This document shows, in pieces, positions 58,094 through 64,000 of a stretch of DNA of 64,000 nt. The stretch is from Betaproteobacteria bacterium (GTDB lineage Bacteria > Pseudomonadota > Gammaproteobacteria > Burkholderiales > SG8-41). The notes below the pieces were generated by a model. The model saw only the letters and a list, made by a program, of their open reading frames with translations, was not told where the DNA came from and did not search any database. The stretch lies in contig JAOTVX010000004.1 of NCBI GenBank assembly GCA_029863175.1, forward strand, positions 1 to 64,000. The letters run 5' to 3'. Both the position numbers and the translations under genes were made by a program. Numbering within the stretch: position 1 is the stretch's first letter; every line of letters starts with the position of its first letter.

Positions 58094-60859
58094 TCAACGC
58101 CCGCGGCTGCGGCCTGCCGCCAAATAGAGCCGTGCACGCACGGCTGGATCGTCGGCGTTCAGATAAACACCATCGCGCAGGGCCGCCAGGTGCCGCGCCC
58201 GTTCCCGGGCGATGGTGGCGCTCAGCGCGTCGTACTCCAGCTCCGGCGCCTCAGCGTCCTTACGCGCGCCGCGCCATCGCGCCCAGCGCGCGCGCCAGGC
58301 ATCGGGAAGCGCCACCCTGCGCACCGCCACCTCGGCTACCAGAAGTATCAGGGCCGCCAGGAAGAACGGCCACCAGACCCGCGAGAGCGGACCGGACGCT
58401 TGCGGCGCGGGCGCGGTCACGGCGCTCAAGCTGGCGCTGGAAAGCGGGAGCAGGCGTCCGCCGGTTATGTTGGCGACGTCGCGCAATAATCGGTGATCCA
58501 CGCCCAGGTCCAGATACTCCGTGGAGTACGGAACCGCCAGTCCAAAGGTCCTGGGGCCCACCTGCATCTGGCCGTCACGCCCGTTGAACGTGATGTAGTA
58601 GCGCCCGGCACGGGGCACCGGAAACTCACCGTGGTAGCGGCCCGGTGCGATCTGCTCGAGCTGCACGCGCCGGGTGAGCCGAGACGGGTCTGCCAGGGAC
58701 GCTTCCAGCTTGAGGCCGTTGATGAAGCGATCGTCTCGGTCCAGCACATCCACGCTCATCTCGCCGCGCTGTCCGTGCCACTGGAAGCGGGGCACAAAGG
58801 ACTCGCTCCCGCTGCGGCGCATGGTCCAGCGGGCCATCTGCGAGACGAAGCGCCCAAAGGCCGGCCACTGCACCCACTGCCTGCCCCAGCGGCCGGAGAG
58901 ATCGGACGTGAACGCCACCGCCTTGCCCAGACCGTAGCGCCACGACACCAGCACGGGATCCTCGCCGCGTCCGGCGAGCAGGACCTGGGCGGCGGGCTTG
59001 GCGTAGGTGCGCTGGTAGCCGCCGAGGACCGGAAACGCGTCAGCACCGAAGCCCGCGATCAGCTCACCCGCATAGGCCCGTCGTGGCCGGATGTCCCCCT
59101 CCACCACCAGATCCCGCGTGATCGCCAGGGTTTCGCTCATGAAGATGCGCGGCACAATTCGGGGATCGTCGGTGTGGTAGAAGCGACCCTTGCCGAGAAC
59201 AGCGAGTCTCGCCATCAGCTCGCGGTCGGCGTCCACACCCATGGCCACGGTGGAGATCGTGATGCCGTCGGCGGCGATGCGTGCGCCCAGGGGATCGAAG
59301 TTTTTCTCGCCCTCGGTGAGACCATCGGAGAGCACGATCAGGTGCTTCACCGTCGCCTGCTCCTGGCGCATGACGCGGTGCGCCTCCTCGAGGGCGAGAT
59401 AGAGATCGGTACCGCCGCCGGTTTCTAGCTCGCGGAGCTCCTGCGCGACGGGCCGGCGCATGCCCACCTCGGTCGGGGGCACCACCCATTCCCGATCGCT
59501 GTCGAATGCCAGCACGCCCACGCGGTCGAGCTGTTTCAGCAGGTCGATGGATGACAGGGCGGCGCGTTTCGCGATGACGAGCTTCTCCTCGCCCCGGGTT
59601 GTCGAGCTCATGCTGCCGGAGCGGTCCAGCACGAAGACCACCGACAGGCTCGGGATCTTGACCTCGGTCTTCACGTTCATGGTCACCGGCAACAGACGTT
59701 CCACCGGGGTGCCGTAATAGCCACCGGCGCCGTAGCTCCTGTCGCCACCGATCTTCACCACGCCGCCTCCCGCATCGCGCACGTAGTACTCGAGCAACTC
59801 CATCTTGGCGAGGGACAGATCGAAACCTGAGACGTTGTCCAGGATCACCAAGTCGTAGTTCACGAGCTCATGCATGTTTGCCGGGAGCGCACTGGCGGGC
59901 ACTTCGTCCACTGCGATGCCCTGGGCCCTCAGCGCCGCGCTCACGTAACGACCGGCTTCGGGCTCGCCCACCGCGTGCAGCACCCTGGGCGCGCCCTGCA
60001 CCTGCACGAAAGCCTGATAGCGGTTGTTCTCCTGCTCGCTGTCCGCGTCGCTGTTGATGATGGCCTCGTATTCCTGCAGACCCGGTGTGTCCGCTTGCTC
60101 CACGAATGAGTAGACGTTGGCACCCGGTTTGAGGTCGAGCTCGGAGTCGTGCAGCAGCACGCCGTTGCGCATGATGACGAGGTGGGCGCGGGTGGATTCG
60201 TTGCTGTGCACCACCGTCTGCACCTTGAAAGGCTCGTGCACGCGCACCCGGGACGGAACCGTCACGCCCTGCACGTAGATTTCCTTGCGGGGCGAGGATC
60301 TCTCGAGCGCCATAGTGTGGATCTCCACCCCGAGGGAACGCGCCACCGCGGCCGCCGAGCGCGCATCGCCCAGGTTCTCGCGGCCGTCGCTCACCAGCAC
60401 GATGCGCCGATGCGCCGCAGCCGGAAACGCACCAACGGCCACCTCGATGGCGCGGCCGATATCGGTGCCTGCGCGCTCCACGTGAGCCGTGATCTCGCGT
60501 ACCAGCTCGCTGCCACTGCGCACCAGGGATTCCACCGCTGCGTCGGCGCCGAACACCACCAGCCCGATGCGTGCTGAGGATTCCCTGTCGCGATTGATGA
60601 GATCCAGCGCCTCGGCGATGGACTCCCGGGCGATGCTGCTGGAGAGATCGAGGGCGAACACCACGTCGGTATGGTGCGACCGGGAGCCGGCGAGCGGGCC
60701 CGTGAGTGCGATCACCAGCGCAGCGAGGGCCAGCACCCGCAGGACGCCGGCGGTCACCTGCCTGAAGTGCGCGCGCCCCGCGCGTCGAAGAGACAGGACG
60801 ACGAGCAGCACCGGCACCGCGATGAGTGCGAGCCACGCGGGTTGCGCGAACTCAGGCAC
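58094..60859 (-). CDS. Two-VWA-domain membrane protein with a GATase-like domain between
   Basis: 921-residue membrane protein. Two N-terminal helices (about 9-24 and 39-55) are followed by a von Willebrand A domain with a MIDAS motif (DLSSS, 71-75). A glutamine-amidotransferase-like region follows (about 290-400, with VILDNVSGFDLS and VVKIGGDRSYGAGG), then a second VWA domain with MIDAS DRSGS (412-416). A C-terminal membrane helix (WWPFFLAALILLVAEVAV) and a short cytoplasmic tail end the protein. It is the last visible gene of a moxR operon, overlapping the upstream VWA gene by eight bases. Such proteins are thought to help MoxR ATPases in assembly or envelope tasks; the target is unknown. 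Confidence 0.88.
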   Translation of the reverse strand: MPEFAQPAWLALIAVPVLLVVLSLRRAGRAHFRQVTAGVLRVLALAALVIALTGPLAGSRSHHTDVVFALDLSSSIARESIAEALDLINRDRESSARIGLVVFGADAAVESLVRSGSELVREITAHVERAGTDIGRAIEVAVGAFPAAAHRRIVLVSDGRENLGDARSAAAVARSLGVEIHTMALERSSPRKEIYVQGVTVPSRVRVHEPFKVQTVVHSNESTRAHLVIMRNGVLLHDSELDLKPGANVYSFVEQADTPGLQEYEAIINSDADSEQENNRYQAFVQVQGAPRVLHAVGEPEAGRYVSAALRAQGIAVDEVPASALPANMHELVNYDLVILDNVSGFDLSLAKMELLEYYVRDAGGGVVKIGGDRSYGAGGYYGTPVERLLPVTMNVKTEVKIPSLSVVFVLDRSGSMSSTTRGEEKLVIAKRAALSSIDLLKQLDRVGVLAFDSDREWVVPPTEVGMRRPVAQELRELETGGGTDLYLALEEAHRVMRQEQATVKHLIVLSDGLTEGEKNFDPLGARIAADGITISTVAMGVDADRELMARLAVLGKGRFYHTDDPRIVPRIFMSETLAITRDLVVEGDIRPRRAYAGELIAGFGADAFPVLGGYQRTYAKPAAQVLLAGRGEDPVLVSWRYGLGKAVAFTSDLSGRWGRQWVQWPAFGRFVSQMARWTMRRSGSESFVPRFQWHGQRGEMSVDVLDRDDRFINGLKLEASLADPSRLTRRVQLEQIAPGRYHGEFPVPRAGRYYITFNGRDGQMQVGPRTFGLAVPYSTEYLDLGVDHRLLRDVANITGGRLLPLSSASLSAVTAPAPQASGPLSRVWWPFFLAALILLVAEVAVRRVALPDAWRARWARWRGARKDAEAPELEYDALSATIARERARHLAALRDGVYLNADDPAVRARLYLAAGRSRGR

Positions 60860-62711
60860 TGCCTCGGCTCCCGGTCCACACGCACCACTCCAGCGCCAGC
60901 AACACCAGGGCCAGCACCAGCAGGTGGGGCCAGAGCGGCACCAGTGCCTGCGCGCCGTTACCCGCAGGTTGTAGTTGCTCGCGTCGCTCGCCGGGTGCCC
61001 ATCGGCTGTTGACGTCGGATTCCCGCGCGTCGGTGAGGGTCACCGCAAAGTATCGCGCCACCTCACCAACGGAATATCGATAGATGCCAGTATCAGCGGT
61101 GGCGTCGAACAGCAGCGAGCCGCCCTTCACCTCCAGCGTCGTGGCATCACCCGATGGCATGCGCATGATCACCCGCGTTTGGATCGAGGGCACCCGGATC
61201 GAATGGGTGGAGCCGGCCGCTATGTGGGTGGACACGAAACCGTCACCTCGCGGGCGAAGCCACTCCAGGCTCTGGCTGAAGAACAGCGGGAAGGCGGCCT
61301 GCAGCGGGAAGTTGGACTGGGCGAGATCGAAGCCGAGATAGACCAGTTTCAAGCCGTCATCGAGCAGCGCGAGCGCCAGGTCTGTTTCCGGAGACCAGAA
61401 CAGGCGCTGCAGTCCCGGGACCGGCTCGTCGATGACGACGCGCAGGGCACGGTCGATGTGAACGGCGGTCAGGTCCACGTCACGCATCAGCGCGCTGGGT
61501 CCGCGACCCACGACGTCCGGCTGCGCCACCCGACCCGCGTCGGAGAACGGCAGGCCCGGCGCCACGGTGTTCACGAGCAGGAAGTTCCCGGGCGGCAGCC
61601 TCGGCCCCGCGATGCCATCGAACACGACCACGTCGTGGATGCGGGCCAGCCGCGCGATATCCTCGGCGGGCGACCACTCGCGCTTGATGAGGTCCAGGTC
61701 GGGCAACGCTTCGAGCACGCTCTCCAGGTAGAAGTTGCCCCGGGTAAACAAAAGCACGCGCAGCGGATCGCCCGCGTTCACCGCCGCAAAGGCCTGGTTG
61801 TCGGCCGCCAGGTCGTCGTCCACGTCGATGCGCCCAACCGCCCGCCCGAGGGCACGGCCACGGAACGGAAGAACCAGGGTCTGCTCGTTACTCGCCTCGA
61901 GTTCGAGTGAACCCCGGTACAGCGCACGGCCGTCCAGGCTCACCGATGCAGGCACCACCACCGGCGCGTCAGTGTAGTTGCGCACCGTCATCAACACCTG
62001 GAAACGGTCGTCGCTCGCCAGCTCCTGGCGGAAGTCGAAGCGGGTGATGGCCACGTTACGCGCGGGGGCTCCCACGACGCGAAACACCACCTGGGGAGAG
62101 CCGGGGTCCACGTCAGGATCGAAGGCGCCATCGGTCAGGAAGTAGATGCGGCCCTGCTCACGGCCTCGAAGCAGCGAGAGCGCCAACGCCAGGGCTTCGC
62201 GTGGCCGACCTGCCTCGTCGCCGGGGCGAAGCTGCGCCAGCACCCGCCGCAGCGCATCGCGGTCGGCCTCGAAACCAGTCCTGAGCAGGGCCTTGCGCCC
62301 GCTGGTCATCACCAGCATGCGCCCCTCCCGGGGCAGGCCGTCCACGATGTCGGCAGCCTCGGCAAGGGCCTGGTCAAAACGCGTCGTTCCGATTCCCGAT
62401 CGCGTCTTCATGCTCGCGCTGACGTCGAGCACGAGCACCGTATCGGCGCCCTCGCTGGCACGGGTCAGCCACTGGGGGCCGGCCAGGGCCAGCCCGAGCA
62501 CCAGCGCACTCGCCAGCAACAGTAGCAGGCTCAAGTTCCTGAGCAGCCTGCGCAGCCCGAGTCCGCGCTCGCGGTCCTTCAGCGCTGCCTGCCACAGTGT
62601 CGTCGTGGACAGTACCACCCGGCGGCGCCTCGGCCGCAGCAAGTGAAGCGCAATGAGGAGCGGAATGGCCAGAAGCGACAGCAGGGCCACGGGGTAGGCG
62701 AGCTGGATCAC
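60852..62711 (-). CDS. BatA-type VWA membrane protein
   Basis: 619-residue membrane protein, started at the GTG at 62711, which overlaps the DUF58 stop codon (GTGA). N-terminal helix (LAYPVALLSLLAIPLLIALHLL), second helix (LSLLLLLASALVLGLALAGP), then a VWA domain with MIDAS DVSAS (96-100), a long beta-rich extracytoplasmic part and a C-terminal helix (PLWPHLLVLALVLLALEWCVW). Domain order is that of BatA/aerotolerance proteins in MoxR operons. The longer frame upstream of 62711 is not family-like. The overlaps on both sides show translational coupling of the operon. Confidence 0.85.
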   Translation of the reverse strand: MIQLAYPVALLSLLAIPLLIALHLLRPRRRRVVLSTTTLWQAALKDRERGLGLRRLLRNLSLLLLLASALVLGLALAGPQWLTRASEGADTVLVLDVSASMKTRSGIGTTRFDQALAEAADIVDGLPREGRMLVMTSGRKALLRTGFEADRDALRRVLAQLRPGDEAGRPREALALALSLLRGREQGRIYFLTDGAFDPDVDPGSPQVVFRVVGAPARNVAITRFDFRQELASDDRFQVLMTVRNYTDAPVVVPASVSLDGRALYRGSLELEASNEQTLVLPFRGRALGRAVGRIDVDDDLAADNQAFAAVNAGDPLRVLLFTRGNFYLESVLEALPDLDLIKREWSPAEDIARLARIHDVVVFDGIAGPRLPPGNFLLVNTVAPGLPFSDAGRVAQPDVVGRGPSALMRDVDLTAVHIDRALRVVIDEPVPGLQRLFWSPETDLALALLDDGLKLVYLGFDLAQSNFPLQAAFPLFFSQSLEWLRPRGDGFVSTHIAAGSTHSIRVPSIQTRVIMRMPSGDATTLEVKGGSLLFDATADTGIYRYSVGEVARYFAVTLTDARESDVNSRWAPGERREQLQPAGNGAQALVPLWPHLLVLALVLLALEWCVWTGSRGSA

Positions 62712-63619
62712 CGCAGATGCGCCCCCTGGCGCAGGTACTTGAGCACCACGTCCTCGAACGCGATGGCGGTGCTCGCACGCAGGTACTCCACGCCGCGCCG
62801 GCGACAAAAGCTCTCCATCTCCTGCAGGAGGAGTTCGAGCCGATGCTGATAGAGCCTGCGCAGTTCCGGGTCAACGGTTACTTCCAGTTCGTCCCCGGTT
62901 TCCGCATCCACAACACGCAATGCGCCCTCGAGTGGCGGGTCGATTTCCGACTCCGCGAGCAGTTGGATCACCACCACGTCGTGACCTCCGTGGCGCAGCG
63001 CCTCGATGCCATCCTGGGCTTCCCCCGCGCCCAGCAGGTCGGAGATAAGGACCACCAGTCCCGGGTTTCGCGTACGCATTGCGAAGGCGCGCAGAGCCGA
63101 GTCAAAACGGGTCACCCCGGCGCAGGGCAGGTCGCCGAGGAAAGTGAGCAGGCGGGCCATGTGGTGCCGCGTCTTGATGGGGGGCAGGGCCGCACCCAGA
63201 CCCTCGGCGAAGGCGCTCACCCCGACACGATCGAGATTGTGCAGCGCGATGTAGGCGAGCGCCGCGGCCAGTCGCCGCGCGTGATCGAACTTCGACGGCT
63301 CGCCGAAACCCATGCTGGCGCTGGTGTCCACGATCAGGTGCAGCGTAACGTCTTCCTCGGAGGTGTGAAGCTTGAGAAAGAGCTGATCCAGCCGCGAGTA
63401 GATGTTCCAGTCGATGTGCCGGAAGTCGTCACCGGGTCGGTAACGCCTGAAGTCGGAGAATTCGAGCCCTCGCCCACGGTGCGAGGTCGTGTGTTCCCCG
63501 CGCAGCAGACCACGGAAGATCTTCCGCGCCAGCAGCTCGAGCCGCTGCAGCTTGCGCAGGAACTCGTCGTTGAAGACGGGATCGCCGCCGGCGGGTGCGT
63601 TGAGCGACTTCATCGCCAT
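62708..63619 (-). CDS. DUF58-domain protein
   Basis: 303-residue cytoplasmic protein with the DUF58 fold, a VWA relative. Diagnostic segments are GLLRGEHTTSHRGRGLEFSDFRRYRPGDDFRHIDW, a metal-site-like DTSASMG and VLISDLLGAG. The start is either ATG 63619 (MAMKSLNAPAGGD) or ATG 63613; no ribosome-binding site separates them. It lies in a moxR operon, between the ATPase and the VWA genes, the standard MoxR-DUF58-VWA order. Its start is abutted by a 240-bp inverted-repeat element. Its stop overlaps the next gene by four bases. Confidence 0.88.
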   Translation of the reverse strand: MAMKSLNAPAGGDPVFNDEFLRKLQRLELLARKIFRGLLRGEHTTSHRGRGLEFSDFRRYRPGDDFRHIDWNIYSRLDQLFLKLHTSEEDVTLHLIVDTSASMGFGEPSKFDHARRLAAALAYIALHNLDRVGVSAFAEGLGAALPPIKTRHHMARLLTFLGDLPCAGVTRFDSALRAFAMRTRNPGLVVLISDLLGAGEAQDGIEALRHGGHDVVVIQLLAESEIDPPLEGALRVVDAETGDELEVTVDPELRRLYQHRLELLLQEMESFCRRRGVEYLRASTAIAFEDVVLKYLRQGAHLR

Positions 63620-63620
63620 T

Positions 63621-63860
63621 GCTAGCAGTGTGTCGGACTTTGGGTTTCGCGCAGCATCCTGCAGGGCGCCGCCCCCGCGATCTGCAATGCAGGTGGGCGA
63701 CACACTGCTATAGGCAAGAACAGGTTGCAAGCAGTCAACCTGACTGGCTTATCGGTAGAGAATCTACTCATTACAGCCTGTCGGCTCTGACCTGCCCGGG
63801 ATCGACGACCCATGCGTTTCCAACGTCCGTTCATGGGACCAAGTCCGACAGGCTGCTAGC
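63621..63860. mobile_element. MITE-like element filling the moxR-DUF58 gap
   Basis: The ends GCTAGCAGTGTGTCGGACTT (63621-63640) and AAGTCCGACAGGCTGCTAGC (63841-63860) match as inverted copies at 18 of 20 positions. A further internal inverted copy of 13 bases lies at 63698-63710 (CGACACACTGCTA), and CAGCCTGTCGG is at about 63774-63784. The element starts two bases from the DUF58 ATG and ends directly at the moxR stop codon. No transposase gene is present. A tiny non-autonomous element or a regulatory palindrome cluster are both possible. Confidence 0.6.
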
Positions 63861-64000
63861 TCAGGCGCGCGCCTCCCCCTGCACGGTAGGCGTTTCGCGG
63901 ATGACTTCCGCGATCAGGTCTTCCACGTCGATCCCTTCCGCCTCGCCCTCGAAGTTGAGCAAAATGCGGTGCCTGAGCGCCGGCGGCGCGGCGGCGGCCA
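63861..64000 (-). CDS. moxR: MoxR-family AAA+ ATPase, C-terminal fragment (right edge)
   Basis: The last 45 or so residues of a MoxR ATPase, reading RHRILLNFEGEAEGIDVEDL and ending EVIRETPTVQGEARA before a TGA at 63861-63863. RHRILLNFEAE-type sequence ahead of a short C-terminal helix is diagnostic of MoxR lid domains. The rest, including Walker A, is outside the window. MoxR proteins are chaperone-like ATPases that act with VWA proteins, which are encoded downstream here. Confidence 0.8.
   Translation of the reverse strand, partial: AAAAPPALRHRILLNFEGEAEGIDVEDLIAEVIRETPTVQGEARA

Overview
The window looks like a chromosomal stretch of a GC-rich, uncultured-type betaproteobacterium. Supporting this are the divergent rph-rdgB-hemW / yicC-gmk-rpoZ-spoT block, the thiS-thiG-trmB neighbourhood, a GlrK-QseG-GlrR (QseEGF) signalling operon, many c-di-GMP proteins and broad acyl-CoA catabolism. 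The taxonomic call is an inference from gene order and protein style; there is no rRNA gene in the window.

Layout. 1-5 kb: the N-terminal part of an unknown gene running off the left edge, D-3-hydroxybutyrate dehydrogenase, acetate kinase, thiS and thiG. 4.9-9 kb: a CHASE-PAS-PAS-GGDEF-EAL protein and trmB. 9.4-16.2 kb: housekeeping block (hemW, rdgB, rph on the minus strand; yicC, gmk, rpoZ, spoT on the plus strand). 16.3-17.7 kb: small envelope genes. 18.1-22.3 kb: glrR-like, qseG-like, glrK-like and mlaC-like genes. 23-30.5 kb: YCII-like protein, M28 peptidase, Ldh-family dehydrogenase, methylmalonyl-CoA epimerase, CoA-transferase, crotonase and an alpha/beta hydrolase. 30.7-36.9 kb: a molybdenum hydroxylase (small, medium and two tandem paralogous large subunits). 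37-41.3 kb: cystathionine beta-lyase, a hydroxyisobutyrate-dehydrogenase-like enzyme and a Gfo/Idh/MocA oxidoreductase. 41.5-52.1 kb: a degenerate HD-GYP/EAL pair, a small unknown gene, an unrecognised tail-anchored protein next to a tRNA relic and a vapC relic, a tiny secreted repeat protein, and a very large PAS/GAF/GGDEF/EAL/REC gene broken by two frameshifts and an amber codon. 52.3-58 kb: a complete dipeptide-type ABC importer. 58.1-64 kb: a MoxR-DUF58-VWA-VWA operon, moxR cut by the right edge.

The most unusual feature is between the genes. Nearly every intergenic gap carries short tandem arrays with a fixed unit length (7 nt most often; also 8, 9, 10 and 13 nt). The unit sequence differs from gap to gap, and the arrays are usually paired as inverted arms. 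Many arrays begin at, or contain, the stop codon of the adjoining gene, and one encodes the N-terminus of hemW. Heptamer arrays recall the STRR repeats of cyanobacteria. Other unusual repeats are two matched 17-bp-stem/8-nt-loop hairpins around glrR, a 17-bp palindrome inside rdgB, a 43-bp tandem array, and a 240-bp inverted-repeat element that exactly fills the moxR-DUF58 gap.

The 24.8-41.3 kb genes plausibly form a catabolic island for a cyclic, possibly N-heteroaromatic, carbon source: Mo-hydroxylase, C-C hydrolase of the dihydropseudooxynicotine type, CoA-transferase, BadI/MenB-like crotonase and dehydrogenases. The substrate is not determined by the sequence.
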